Assembly (NCBI GenBank): GCA_030427255.1
Contig: JAUHWY010000007.1
Coordinates: 62,001-126,000, forward strand
Direction: 5' to 3'
DNA length: 64,000 nt
Source: Bacteroidia bacterium
Lineage (GTDB): Bacteria; Bacteroidota; Bacteroidia; CAIKAF01
Shown here: positions 9,518-18,229 of the stretch, piece after piece
Numbering within the stretch: position 1 is the stretch's first letter
How the letters are laid out: each line of letters opens with the position of its first letter
The notes under the pieces: model-generated
Told to the model about the DNA's origin: nothing
Seen by the model: only the letters and a program-made list of their open reading frames with translations
The model's database searches: none
Position numbers and translations under genes: made by a program

Positions 9518-10162
9518 ATGGCTGTACGTATTCGCCTAAGAAGGCAAGGCCGCAAAGGCAAGCCCTTTTACCACATTATTGCCGCCGATGCGCGCGCTCC
9601 AAGAGACGGACGCTACATCGAACGTTTGGGAAGCTACAACCCCAACACGCAGCCGGCTACCATTGAATTGGACATTGAAAAAGCCGTAAAATGGCTGCAA
9701 AACGGAGCCGAAACCAGCGACACGGCACGTGCTATTCTTTCCTACAAAGGAGCTTTGTACAAAAACCACCTATTGAACGGTGTGCGCAAAGGTGCTTTTG
9801 ATGAAGCAGAAGCCGAAAAACGCTACGAAGCTTGGAAAGCCGATAAAGAATCGCGTATTTCCGGTCATTCCGACAGCTTGCGTAAAGCCGAAGAAGCCGA
9901 CAAAGCCAAGCGTTTGGCCGCAGAAAAAGAGGTGAACGAAGCTAGAGAAGCTGCCGTTAAAGCCGCCGAGGCCGAAGCTATGGCTGCTCAAAAAGCGGAA
10001 GAAGACGCCGCTGCTGCTGCTGCCGCCGCTGAAACTGCTAGCGAAGAAGCAACAGAAGCTGCCGAAGCCGAAGCTCCGAAAGCAGAGGCCGAAGCCGAAA
10101 CGCCTGAAGCCGCCGCTGAAGAAAGCAAAGCCGAGGAAGAAGGCGAGGAAAAAGCAGAATAA
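9518..10162 (+). CDS. rpsP: 30S ribosomal protein S16 with acidic C-terminal extension
   Basis: 214 aa. Residues 1-80 are canonical S16 (MAVRIRLRRQGRKGKPFYHI, then GSYNP), a 30S assembly protein. Residues from about 100 to the end are an Ala/Glu/Lys-rich extension, a common Bacteroidota trait, here unusually long. rimM follows after 2 bp, so the two are co-transcribed. The start has upstream sequence CTTAAGGACC with an AAGG site. Confidence 0.95.
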   Translation: MAVRIRLRRQGRKGKPFYHIIAADARAPRDGRYIERLGSYNPNTQPATIELDIEKAVKWLQNGAETSDTARAILSYKGALYKNHLLNGVRKGAFDEAEAEKRYEAWKADKESRISGHSDSLRKAEEADKAKRLAAEKEVNEAREAAVKAAEAEAMAAQKAEEDAAAAAAAAETASEEATEAAEAEAPKAEAEAETPEAAAEESKAEEEGEEKAE

Positions 10163-10164
10163 AC

Positions 10165-10695
10165 ATGGATAAATCGTCCTGTTTTTTAGTAGGTTATGTT
10201 AGAAAACCACATGGCCTAAAGGGCGCTTTGGAATTGTTTTTAGACGTAGACGACCCACAATCTTATGCCTCGAAAGAGGCATTTTTTTTGGATATAGCCG
10301 GGCAATTGGTCCCCTATAAAATGGTCTCGTTTCATTGGCAAAACCAAAAAGCCGTGGTGCATTTTGAGGGGATTTCCAATACCGAGCAGGCCTCTGCACT
10401 TGCCGGTGCTGCATTGTATTTGCCTTTGGAACATCTTCCCTCACTAGCGCATGATTCCCAACGGTTTTACTATTTTGAAATCATTGGTTTTGAAGTAATT
10501 GGAGCCGAAGAGCGCTCCGGGGGAATCATAGAAGATGTGCTCGAATATGGCCCCAATACCCTACTTAAAACCAAACTAAGCGATTCCGGAAAGGAAGTGT
10601 TGCTGCCCTTTATTGACGAAAAGTTTGATCGGATTGACCGAGAAGCCAAACGGCTTTATCTGGATTTTCATCCTGAGCTTTTGCATTTGGAATAA
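10165..10695 (+). CDS. rimM: 16S rRNA processing protein RimM
   Basis: 176 aa. The N-terminal RimM domain (FLVGYVRKPHGLKGALEL) is followed by a PRC-barrel (about 95-170, VIGAEERSGGIIEDVLEYGP). It helps mature the 30S head and interacts with S19. It is 2 bp downstream of rpsP. The usual partners trmD and rplS are not adjacent; they lie about 34 kb and 5 kb away. Confidence 0.94.
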   Translation: MDKSSCFLVGYVRKPHGLKGALELFLDVDDPQSYASKEAFFLDIAGQLVPYKMVSFHWQNQKAVVHFEGISNTEQASALAGAALYLPLEHLPSLAHDSQRFYYFEIIGFEVIGAEERSGGIIEDVLEYGPNTLLKTKLSDSGKEVLLPFIDEKFDRIDREAKRLYLDFHPELLHLE

Positions 10696-10703
10696 GCCGG
10701 GAG

Positions 10704-11330
10704 TCAGCCCTTTTGGTCCCCTCCCAAATGTTTGGGCGGCAGGGTGCCAAATACTTTATCCCAAAGCAAAGTACTTACGCCAAAGCCCTTGTTGGGGTAC
10801 CTGAAATGGTGCAGATTATGGTTGCGCCACAAGGGTTTTAGCCATGGGAAAAAGGGTTTGTAGCGGTGTATGGAATAGTGAATAAAGGCATAGGTCAAAT
10901 AGCCCAATATAACCCCGGGCATAAAGAGAAACACCAAATTCCCCATAAACAGCGCAAAGAATCCGGTTAAACTTGCGGCAATGGCCAGATTTACAAAAGG
11001 TGGCATGAGCAAACGATCGGCATCGTGCGGGTAATGGTGGTGAATCCCATGCATGATATACAATCTTTTTTTGTCGGCCTCCGACCTTGGCCTGCGATGA
11101 AATGCAAAGCGATGCAAGCTGTATTCAATAAAGGTCCAAACAAAAAGCCCTAAGAAAAACAACCAAACGTAGTTCAAAAGCTCGGCTCCCAACAGCTGCC
11201 AAGCATAAAAAGCCATGCCAAAGGCAAGCAACAGGTCCATGGGAAAGATGACCCATGGGGAAGTTCGGGTTAAGGCTTCAAGCCTAGGATGCGTAAAAAG
11301 ATTTCCACTGCCTTTTTCCGGTTGTTTCAT
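10704..11330 (-). CDS. membrane fatty acid hydroxylase (sterol desaturase superfamily)
   Basis: 208 aa with four or five hydrophobic segments. Histidine clusters HRFAFH, HGIHHHYPHD, HYSIH and HNLHH form the di-iron site of the fatty acid hydroxylase superfamily; the spacing resembles fatty acid 2-hydroxylases. Such an enzyme would hydroxylate acyl chains of membrane lipids, possibly sphingolipids or ornithine lipids; the substrate is inferred, not shown. The gene is alone on its strand, with about 430 bp of non-coding DNA upstream. Confidence 0.82.
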   Translation of the reverse strand: MKQPEKGSGNLFTHPRLEALTRTSPWVIFPMDLLLAFGMAFYAWQLLGAELLNYVWLFFLGLFVWTFIEYSLHRFAFHRRPRSEADKKRLYIMHGIHHHYPHDADRLLMPPFVNLAIAASLTGFFALFMGNLVFLFMPGVILGYLTYAFIHYSIHRYKPFFPWLKPLWRNHNLHHFRYPNKGFGVSTLLWDKVFGTLPPKHLGGDQKG

Positions 11331-11761
11331 AGCCGCTAAGAAGGTAATTAAACCTTGTAAATTTCAAAATACGAGAAATTTTGAGAGATGTTGCATTTTG
11401 TGCCATCCTGAGTTTTTGTGTCCCTAAAGAAATAATCGGTGTGGGCTTTACTTGCGGGCGTGCCGAAATATGGAGCCCTCTTCCCCACTCAGTGTCTCTA
11501 TTGTATTTCTTGGCTTGCTGTGTTGCCCTGCAGCACTGCAAACCGGAATGAAAAGAAGAAGTACCTAAATGAAAGCCTATGCTGTGGTGGCCCTGATTCT
11601 GCGAATTCAAACGCTCATAAAAAGCCCTCAAAGTGGTAATAAGCGCTACAATTGTAGCCATTTTTGCTACAATTGTAGCAAAACCTACTTTTTTTTAGCC
11701 CAAACGGATGCAAGGCAAGGCCAAGGGTGAAGCTCAAAGGATTACAAGACCTAAATAAGTC
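11331..11761. other. 431-bp gap without a recognisable gene
   Basis: No reading frame here looks protein-like on either strand. The only clear structure is the pair of 14-bp palindromes described separately at 11645-11679. The rest is AT-rich near 11341-11400 and mixed afterwards; it may be a decayed gene or a long leader of the hydroxylase gene. Confidence 0.5.
11645..11679. promoter_or_regulatory. tandem palindromic operator-like sites
   Basis: GCTACAATTGTAGC occurs twice (11645-11658 and 11666-11679). Both copies are perfect palindromes, and their centres are 21 bp apart, two helical turns. The core TACANNTGTA resembles BlaI/MecI-family operators. No such regulator gene lies in the window. 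The sites are about 315 bp upstream of the fatty acid hydroxylase start. Confidence 0.5.
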
Positions 11762-12292
11762 TCAAGCCTGCATCTCAGCAAGGATTTTTCTCACCCTCGA
11801 TTTGATGGCCGCAGTTTCGGTCTCCAAGGCTTTTTCGCAAATAAACAGCACTTCTGCGGTCAATTCGGGCACATATCGCGTCAATGCATACAGTCCGTTT
11901 ATGGCCCAAGCCCGCACAAAGGTGTTTGAATCCTTTAAACATGAACGTACCAAGTCTTCTGCCCGGAGAAGGGATTGGCTGCTCAGGTCCATTTGGGGTA
12001 TGAGTTGCAGTAAGTAAATCTTAGCGGGCCAAGCTTCTAGGGTATGACAACAGGCCATTAAGGCCTCGGTAAGATGTTTGGGCAAACGGTGGCCTTGGGT
12101 GTAATGGTGCTTTACCAGCCAAGCTACAGGTGTTTGGAATTCTTGCCCTGAGGAGTAAATACGCACCAATGCTTCAAAAAAGAAAGGGTCAGAAGCATGC
12201 GCTCCGTACATTTTGGCCAGATTTTCTACGGGTCCTCCACCCCATTGTTGGAGCTGGCGCTTGAGCTCATCCTCATGGATTTTTTTTGTCAT
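11762..12292 (-). CDS. HEAT-repeat-like helical protein
   Basis: 176 aa from the ATG at 12292 (AGGG site just upstream); the longer frame to 12358 adds a non-conserved tail. The sequence is all-helical with paired-helix repeats such as DSNTFVRAWAINGLYALTRY and a terminal KSRVRKILAEM, typical of HEAT-like repeats in protein scaffolds. No catalytic motif is visible. It follows the EVE-domain gene on the same strand by about 115 bp, so may belong to the holA transcript. Confidence 0.65.
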   Translation of the reverse strand: MTKKIHEDELKRQLQQWGGGPVENLAKMYGAHASDPFFFEALVRIYSSGQEFQTPVAWLVKHHYTQGHRLPKHLTEALMACCHTLEAWPAKIYLLQLIPQMDLSSQSLLRAEDLVRSCLKDSNTFVRAWAINGLYALTRYVPELTAEVLFICEKALETETAAIKSRVRKILAEMQA

Positions 12293-12406
12293 TTGCCCTG
12301 GACTAATTTCAAATTTTAGGCACGAAAAACCGCTCAAACTTTCGGTTTGGGAATTCAAATAAGATTAACCCTAAAAGCCGGCTATTTCCATCTTGCGGTA
12401 AGCGTC

Positions 12407-12832
12407 TCAAAAGGCTTGGGAATCTACCCCTGCCAACTCCATTATTCGTGCAAATTCCGGATCAGTTACCGGACACACCGAAAGCCTTCCTTGGCGAACC
12501 AAGGCCATGTTTTGAAGCAGCGGATCTTCTTTTATTTGAGCCAGACCAACCGGTTTAGGCAATTCCAAAACCGGAGCAACATCTACGGCTACCCAGCGCT
12601 CGTCGTCAATAGTAGGGTCCGGATAAGCTTCTTTTACAATGCGGGCAATGCCCACTATTTCCTTTCCTTCGTTGGAATGATAATACAAAGCTAAATCTCC
12701 GGCCTTCATGGCCTTTAAATTGTTTCTGGCCTGATAGTTTCGAACGCCGTCCCAAAAGGTTTGCTTGTCTTGCACCAATTGGCTCCAAGGATATTTAAAG
12801 GGTTCCGATTTAATAAGCCACAGTTGTTTCAT
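12407..12832 (-). CDS. EVE domain-containing protein
   Basis: 141 aa, the length of a single EVE domain (PUA-like fold). It starts MKQLWLIKSEPFKYPW and has WDGVRNYQARNNLKAMKAGD and YYHSNEGKEIVGIA, the family signatures. EVE domains bind modified bases in nucleic acids; the cellular role of standalone ones is unclear. The start lies 4 bp after the holA stop, so the genes are co-transcribed. Confidence 0.9.
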   Translation of the reverse strand: MKQLWLIKSEPFKYPWSQLVQDKQTFWDGVRNYQARNNLKAMKAGDLALYYHSNEGKEIVGIARIVKEAYPDPTIDDERWVAVDVAPVLELPKPVGLAQIKEDPLLQNMALVRQGRLSVCPVTDPEFARIMELAGVDSQAF

Positions 12833-12836
12833 CCAT

Positions 12837-13883
12837 TCAAACGTTCAGTAGTTTCCACAAAAATTCTTTAAGCAGCTCTCCGTCAGGGGTTGGAGCCGCT
12901 TTTCCCATACCCTTGCTTCGATGGTCAAATTCCCGAATTACGTGAAGCGCTTTGGCCGTGCGCCCCATGTCGTACACTTTCAAAGCAGATTGTATGACCC
13001 TTGGCTCATAAAACATCCGCACCATACGCAATGGATCCTGCGGGGCTTCGCCGCGTTTTTGCCTTCGGTGGTTGTCAAAGTAAATGCTGTGCATAGCAAA
13101 CAACTTGCTAAAGAAGTTGTAAAAGGTGCCAACCATCATGGGCAGCGGATACATATTTGGGTTTTTGGCCATATAAAATGCCATCCTCAGCACCCGGATA
13201 TGGTTTCCTTCGGCCAGCAGACCGGGCAAATCAAAAATGTTAAACTCTCGGCTCATGCCTACCCTATCGGCCACCTCTTGCAGCTGAATTTCGGCATGGG
13301 CAGGAACGGCCAGGGCAATTTTATCGATTTCCGAAACCACTCGGCTTAGGTTGGTGCCCAGCAATTCTTTTAAAGCAAAAGCCGCCCTAGGATGAAAACG
13401 GAGCTCCTTTTCGGCGGCATAACGCACAATAAAATCCACCAAGGCCTCTTCGCTCAGTGGCTGGCAATCCACCACCTGAACTGTTTGACTTTTGTTGGCC
13501 AACTGGGTGATTTTGCTGCGCCCGTCCAAGGCTTTGTTTCGATGCAATAAAGCCAGTACCGTAGTTTGCGCCGGTTGCTGCAAATAGGCCGCCAGCTTTG
13601 CCCATTCGGGCTTTTTAAGTCCCTGAGCCTCACGCACCAACACCAAACGCCGTTCGGCCATAAGAGGATAACTCCGTGCCGCGGACAGAATGGCCTCAGC
13701 CGTGGTTTCCGGCCCATACAAAATATCCAAATTAAAGGCCTTTTCCTCCTCCCTAAGCAAGCCCTCCCGAAGTATGGCATCGGCTTTATCCATAAAATAC
13801 CCTTCTCCTCCGGCAAAAATATACACCGGCGAAAATGAGCCTTTTTGCAGGGCCGCCAATACCTCTGTTGGTTTCTTTTTCAT
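12837..13883 (-). CDS. holA: DNA polymerase III delta subunit
   Basis: 348 aa from the ATG at 13883 (MKKKPTEVLAALQKG); a longer frame to 13949 adds an unlikely leader. The sequence fits HolA: PVYIFAGGEGYFMDKADAI near the N-terminus, then AAA+-like core and C-terminal helical collar. The protein opens the sliding clamp within the clamp loader at the replication fork. It is followed at once by the EVE-domain gene. Confidence 0.91.
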   Translation of the reverse strand: MKKKPTEVLAALQKGSFSPVYIFAGGEGYFMDKADAILREGLLREEEKAFNLDILYGPETTAEAILSAARSYPLMAERRLVLVREAQGLKKPEWAKLAAYLQQPAQTTVLALLHRNKALDGRSKITQLANKSQTVQVVDCQPLSEEALVDFIVRYAAEKELRFHPRAAFALKELLGTNLSRVVSEIDKIALAVPAHAEIQLQEVADRVGMSREFNIFDLPGLLAEGNHIRVLRMAFYMAKNPNMYPLPMMVGTFYNFFSKLFAMHSIYFDNHRRQKRGEAPQDPLRMVRMFYEPRVIQSALKVYDMGRTAKALHVIREFDHRSKGMGKAAPTPDGELLKEFLWKLLNV

Positions 13884-13968
13884 GTTTGCATGCCAAAAAT
13901 ACGATTTATCGAGGAAGCACCGCCCCATGTGGGGACCTATGCATAGCATCTTGATTTTTGTGATTTGG

Positions 13969-14122
13969 CCACCCCCGGCCGAAGCCGGGCCGGGCTGTCT
14001 CAGCTAACACTTTGTTTGTACCTAAGCGCACCATGGCTTGCGGTGGCTTCGTTCCTTCGCCTCCTCAGCTTTGGTGCGCTAAGGCACAAACTTCAGTGGC
14101 TAGCTTGTTCCATCCCTGGTGG
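13969..14122 (-). repeat. structured 3'-UTR repeat element, copy B
   Basis: Minus-strand copy. Closing stem CCACC (14122-14118) / GGTGG (13973-13969) with GGG / CCC, shared motifs GGGATGGA and GACAGCCC. The interior is a near-perfect long hairpin (AGCTA...TTAGCT, GTTTGT / ACAAAC, GCGCACCA / TGGTGCGC) with a GAGGAGG apical loop. It begins 4 bp after the stop of the DadA-type oxidase gene, in the same orientation. An extra hairpin GGCCGGGCTTCGGCCGG sits near its 3' end. Confidence 0.75.
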
Positions 14123-14125
14123 GGT

Positions 14126-15271
14126 TTAATCTTCCAAACAAAGTGCAGCGGCTCTTTGGCCAATTTCGGTGCCCAAGGCCACCCCCATGCCGCCCAAACG
14201 CACCGCCCAAACCCTACCTTCCGTATCTTTTTCGAGCTTGGGCATTTTGGCTTTTCCTACGCCCATAAATCCGGACCAACGGTGGGCTACCTGAAGTCCA
14301 TCAATTCCCAACTTTTCTTGGGCAAAGGTTTGCAGGTAATGCTGAATTTCTTCGCTGGTGTTGGCCTCTAGCTTTGCTTCCGCTTGCGGATTCAGGTGCC
14401 TTCCTCCTCCCAGCAATAAACGTCCTTCCACAAAACGAAAATAGTTGTAGCCTTTGTGGTGATGAAAAGTTCCTCTAGGCAAATCCATAGCCAAAGGTGC
14501 ACTAACCAATACTTGAGCACGGGCAGGCTGAACCTGATTTGGCAAAAAGTAATGGGCAAAGGCATTGGTGGCCATAACCAAACGCCGGGTCCTAAATTCA
14601 ACGCCGGAACAGGAACACAAATACCCCTTCCCATCTTCGGCTTCGGGTAGCGCAGTTAAGGCCACACCCGGCTGATAACGGACTCCGAGACTAAGGCATT
14701 TATGCAAGAGAGATTGCCACAAATGCACCGGATTTAGTGCCGCTTCCTCCGCATGAAAAATGGCCAAATGAAGTCCTTTGAATGAATTTTGTGGCAAATT
14801 GGAGGGCCTAACTATGCGGTAAAGCTCCTTTGTAAATACTCCGGCTTCCAATAAGCTTTGATTGAGCTTGGGCAGCAAATCCAAGGCCTGCTCTGCGGCT
14901 TCTTTTTCTTCCGAAAAAAACAGCTCATAGCCTCCGCAGGCATCGAAAGAAAGGGCTTTATCGCCTTGAACCTTCCTCAAAAGCGCTAAGCCTTGCCTTC
15001 TTGCGGCAATAAGTGCTATGGTTGCCTCAAGGCTGCTGTGCTTTAGGTCATCGGCAATTTCGCCGACGGAACCAAAACAAGCAAAACCGGCATTTCTAAG
15101 GCTTGCGCCGGAGGGACGGTTGCCGGACTCAAGTACTACAATTTTTGCTTTGGGACGCTGTTGAGCATAAAAAAGCGCCGTGCTCAGGCCTACAATGCCT
15201 GCACCAACAATGCAAAGTTCGGAATTATGGTAGGCATCTTGGTATTCCCACCAAGAAAGAGGCATGCTCAT
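14126..15271 (-). CDS. FAD-dependent oxidoreductase, DadA / glycine-oxidase type
   Basis: 381 aa. The FAD-binding Rossmann motif is at the N-terminus (ELCIVGAGIVGLSTALFYA), followed by the DAO-family SGASLRNAGFACFGS segment. The C-terminus has RWSGFMGVG and GGMGVALGTEIG, also typical. The protein probably oxidises an amino acid or imino acid with FAD; the substrate is not predictable. The start overlaps the stop of the DUF6580-like membrane gene by 4 nt, so they are coupled. Confidence 0.85.
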   Translation of the reverse strand: MSMPLSWWEYQDAYHNSELCIVGAGIVGLSTALFYAQQRPKAKIVVLESGNRPSGASLRNAGFACFGSVGEIADDLKHSSLEATIALIAARRQGLALLRKVQGDKALSFDACGGYELFFSEEKEAAEQALDLLPKLNQSLLEAGVFTKELYRIVRPSNLPQNSFKGLHLAIFHAEEAALNPVHLWQSLLHKCLSLGVRYQPGVALTALPEAEDGKGYLCSCSGVEFRTRRLVMATNAFAHYFLPNQVQPARAQVLVSAPLAMDLPRGTFHHHKGYNYFRFVEGRLLLGGGRHLNPQAEAKLEANTSEEIQHYLQTFAQEKLGIDGLQVAHRWSGFMGVGKAKMPKLEKDTEGRVWAVRLGGMGVALGTEIGQRAAALCLED

Positions 15272-15867
15272 GAACCAATCCGTGCCGGCTTTAAGCTGCC
15301 CTTATTAACTAAGGCATATGCGCCAAAGAGCAGGCCGGTAAAAAACAAATCCCCTAAGATTTGATTCAAGAAAAAAGAGGACAACACATCGTTGGCTTGG
15401 TAAAAGGGAATACCGGCATACATAGCGGTTAACCAACCGGTAAAGCTTTTGGCATAAAAAGCAGAGCCTAACCAAACCGCAGTATTGGAGACCAGGTAAA
15501 ACACAAAAGATCCGGAAATACTGCCGGCCATTAGAAGAGAAGCCTTGAGGGTTTTGCCTTTTAAAGCGAAACCTAAACCGGAAACCAAAAGCATGGCTAA
15601 ATAGACCCCAAGCGCCGTTGGAGATACAAAATAAGCCCATGAGGATGCTTCGGGATGCAAAAATGCATTTACCAAGGCATCGCTAAGCAAATAACTCAAC
15701 AAAGTAAGTGCAATGGCTTGCCAGGCTTTTGGCATATAAGCCATGGCAAAAAGAGCCATACCTACCAATGGAGTGAAGTTATGGGGATGAGGAAGCAGGC
15801 GAGACAAAGCGGCGAGTACTACAGCTCCTCCAACAAATGCTAAGTAATTTGTACGATTCCAGTGCAT
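15268..15867 (-). CDS. DUF6580-like integral membrane protein
   Basis: 199 aa with about five or six transmembrane helices. Family features are RLLPHPHNFTPLVGMALF near the N-terminus and a late NTAVWLGSAFYAKS. This resembles the DUF6580 putative transport family, distantly like ECF transporter S-components; a substrate-capture function is an inference. It overlaps the DadA-type gene (ATGA), which suggests joint expression. Confidence 0.72.
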   Translation of the reverse strand: MHWNRTNYLAFVGGAVVLAALSRLLPHPHNFTPLVGMALFAMAYMPKAWQAIALTLLSYLLSDALVNAFLHPEASSWAYFVSPTALGVYLAMLLVSGLGFALKGKTLKASLLMAGSISGSFVFYLVSNTAVWLGSAFYAKSFTGWLTAMYAGIPFYQANDVLSSFFLNQILGDLFFTGLLFGAYALVNKGSLKPARIGS

Positions 15868-16002
15868 AGATGCGAATTATGCCACAAAAATAGCACTTTT
15901 GACCACGCTTTTCAAAAATCATATCAAAAGGAGCTTGGCATGAAACCTTTTTTCTTCAACAACAGACCATGGAAAAAAATAAGGAATGGGATGAGTTAAA
16001 GA

Positions 16003-16032
16003 TTGATATTTAAGGAAAAAAGCGTATGTTTG
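16003..16032 (+). promoter_or_regulatory. rplS promoter
   Basis: TATGTTTG (16025-16032) matches TAnnTTTG, with TTG (16003-16005) 19 bp upstream, the usual Bacteroidota spacing. It lies 31 bp before the rplS ATG. The 195-bp gap before rplS otherwise shows nothing. Confidence 0.6.
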
Positions 16033-16062
16033 CACCCCAATTTCAGGTAATCCTAAGAAGCG

Positions 16063-16422
16063 ATGTCAGAGTTGATTCAGTTTGTAGAAAAACAGTTTGT
16101 AGAGAAAAACGAACTGCCCGAATTCAAAGCCGGAGATACCGTAGCTGTGAATTACAAGATTAAAGAAGGCAATAAGGAGCGTATTCAGCAATATACCGGT
16201 GTGGTTATTCAGCGAAACGGTTCCGGAATTACAGCCACATTTACCGTTAGAAAAATTTCCAGTGGTGTAGGTGTGGAAAGAGTATTCCCGGAAAACTCTC
16301 CCTTCCTTGATAGTTTGACTGTTTTGAAGCGCGGTAAAGTACGTCGCGCCAAACTGTATTACCTCAGAGGCCTATCCGGCAAGTCTGCTCGGATCAAAGA
16401 AAAAGTATACGTCAAAAACTAA
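16063..16422 (+). CDS. rplS: 50S ribosomal protein L19
   Basis: 119 aa, full length. It has the L19 signatures [20 protein letters not shown] and [19 protein letters not shown], ending [10 protein letters not shown]. The protein sits at the 30S-50S interface. The gene is a single-gene unit with its own promoter and a strong terminator, rather than following trmD as in many bacteria. Confidence 0.96.
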   Translation: MSELIQFVEKQFVEKNELPEFKAGDTVAVNYKIKEGNKERIQQYTGVVIQRNGSGITATFTVRKISSGVGVERVFPENSPFLDSLTVLKRGKVRRAKLYYLRGLSGKSARIKEKVYVKN

Positions 16423-16425
16423 GGA

Positions 16426-16449
16426 AAGCCCCGGAAGGGGCTTTTTTTT
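16426..16449 (+). terminator. rho-independent terminator of rplS
   Basis: AGCCCC-GGAA-GGGGCT hairpin followed by a run of nine T, 4 bp after the rplS stop. Confidence 0.9.
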
Positions 16450-16462
16450 TGCTCCTTTGCCT

Positions 16463-18094
16463 TTATTCGCCCTTCGGCGCTTTGTCTACCAAAACCTTCA
16501 AACCCGGTTTTGTGGGGTCGGCATACTTAAGCAATTGTGAAAAAGTAAAACTAGGATCAGCCCCCAAACTTAACACGTGGTTGTAGCGCTCTTGAAGATG
16601 GTGACTTGGAAAAACAGTATGTTCTAAGTCCTGAAGCCATGACAGGCTATGGGCATGCCTCTTTTTAAGTGCTGCCAAACGTTTCTTATTCAAATTTTCC
16701 AGCCGCTTATGGTATTTATGCCAAGCCGCTTTAGCTGCTTTGTGCACGCCGGGGTCAACATCGGCAAACCACCGGTCAACAGCATGTTCGGTGTTCTCCA
16801 GTTGAGCTATTAGCGCTTCAGGAAAATCAACCCCCTGCCCTCCCTCTTCTACGGCTTCCATTTTACGAACCAAAGCCTCTTTTACAGCTCCTGGACTTTT
16901 TAAAAAGTCTGCAAGCTCAATTTTTTCAGCCCGAATATGCTTTAGATGACGCTCTTTAATCACCAAAAAGGAATCTCGTGCCAGAATTAAAGGAAAAGGA
17001 ATTTGGTAGGCCTCAAATACTTTTTTGTATTGAAGCCAATAATGCACCTCTGCGGGACCTCCCACATAGGCCAAATTGGGGAGAATCGTTTCTTGGTACA
17101 AAGGGCGCGTAACCACATTGGGCGAAAAACGCTCGGGATGCTGTCGAAACTCCTCTTGCAATGCCTCCGTAGTAAAGTGCAGGTTCGTATCCAAAACGGC
17201 AAAACCACCGGCATCACGGACAATCCGTCTGCGGCCTTGATCGCAATGGTAAAAGAAGTTGATTTCACGGGGCATTACTTGACCCTTAAATCCCATGTGC
17301 TCTAGATTCACGGTGGTTTCGGCTACCAAAGAACCGCTTTGCTCGCTTACTATATCTTGAAAAGCAATGGGTGCAAAAGCTGCCTTAAGTTGGGCATCGT
17401 CCTGATCCAGCACCAACAAACCCGAACCCTTGGTCCAGGAAACCACCAATCTTCGTATGGCTTCGGCGAGCGTGGAAGAGCTTTGGTAGCAATGCTTTAT
17501 TTCTTCTATTCCCTTTTGGAGTTCCGGGAATTTGGGCAATAGGCTTTCTAATTCTTTCCATACCGATTCCAACTCCTTCGTTCCATAAATGCCTGTTGCC
17601 TGGCCCAAATCCTCATGAGGCATGGTAAAGGTCTTGCCTGCCAAATGAAGTGGACGAATCTCTTCTAAATCATGATCTTCTGTATTCATCCAATAGATGG
17701 GAACGAAATGATATTCGTTATACATTTCCTTAAGCATGGCCGCAAGCCGAACCACGGAAACCAATTTGTAAATGAAGAAGAGTGGACCGGTTCCAAAGCT
17801 CAGCTGGTGTCCGGTGGTAAGGCTAAAAGTTTTTGGGGATGCCAAACTTTTGATTTGAGCTAAAGTAGCCTTATCCGCCAAATCTCCATATTGCGCTTGT
17901 AAAGCCTGCACCAAGTTGTTGCGCATGGAATCACTAAAATGCTTGCTTTTGATTTCCATTAACCGAGACCAGTCCGGATTCAGCGGAGAAACGCTAAAAA
18001 GAGAGCTAAGAGATTCCGGCTCAGACACATACTGACGAACCAAAGCACTTCCCAAGCCGGCTTGGTCTAAAGGTAAATGACAAAAAGACTCCAT
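16463..18094 (-). CDS. bshC: bacillithiol biosynthesis cysteine-adding enzyme
   Basis: 543 aa, the usual BshC length. Family features are FSLTTGHQLSFGTGPLFFIYK, YWMNTEDHDLEEI (HIGH-like core) and GGPAEVHYWLQYK, with a C-terminal coiled-coil (about 410-490). It adds cysteine to GlcN-malate to form bacillithiol, a cytoplasmic low-molecular-weight thiol. bshA and bshB are not in the window. It is convergent with rplS and stands alone. Confidence 0.93.
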   Translation of the reverse strand: MESFCHLPLDQAGLGSALVRQYVSEPESLSSLFSVSPLNPDWSRLMEIKSKHFSDSMRNNLVQALQAQYGDLADKATLAQIKSLASPKTFSLTTGHQLSFGTGPLFFIYKLVSVVRLAAMLKEMYNEYHFVPIYWMNTEDHDLEEIRPLHLAGKTFTMPHEDLGQATGIYGTKELESVWKELESLLPKFPELQKGIEEIKHCYQSSSTLAEAIRRLVVSWTKGSGLLVLDQDDAQLKAAFAPIAFQDIVSEQSGSLVAETTVNLEHMGFKGQVMPREINFFYHCDQGRRRIVRDAGGFAVLDTNLHFTTEALQEEFRQHPERFSPNVVTRPLYQETILPNLAYVGGPAEVHYWLQYKKVFEAYQIPFPLILARDSFLVIKERHLKHIRAEKIELADFLKSPGAVKEALVRKMEAVEEGGQGVDFPEALIAQLENTEHAVDRWFADVDPGVHKAAKAAWHKYHKRLENLNKKRLAALKKRHAHSLSWLQDLEHTVFPSHHLQERYNHVLSLGADPSFTFSQLLKYADPTKPGLKVLVDKAPKGE

Positions 18095-18229
18095 TACCGT
18101 AAAACAAGGAAAAAGAAGTGAGAGTGAAAACTAAAAAATGTTGTAATAACAAACTTTTTAAAATTATGATATTTGACTACTAAAGTATTTCCAAGCAAAC
18201 CTTAGTTTCGTAGTATAGCAATTCCTCCT

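Noticed and set aside
11284-11661. 125-residue minus-strand frame in the 431-bp gap
   Set aside because: It starts inside a palindrome, overlaps the start of the hydroxylase gene, and its composition does not look protein-like.
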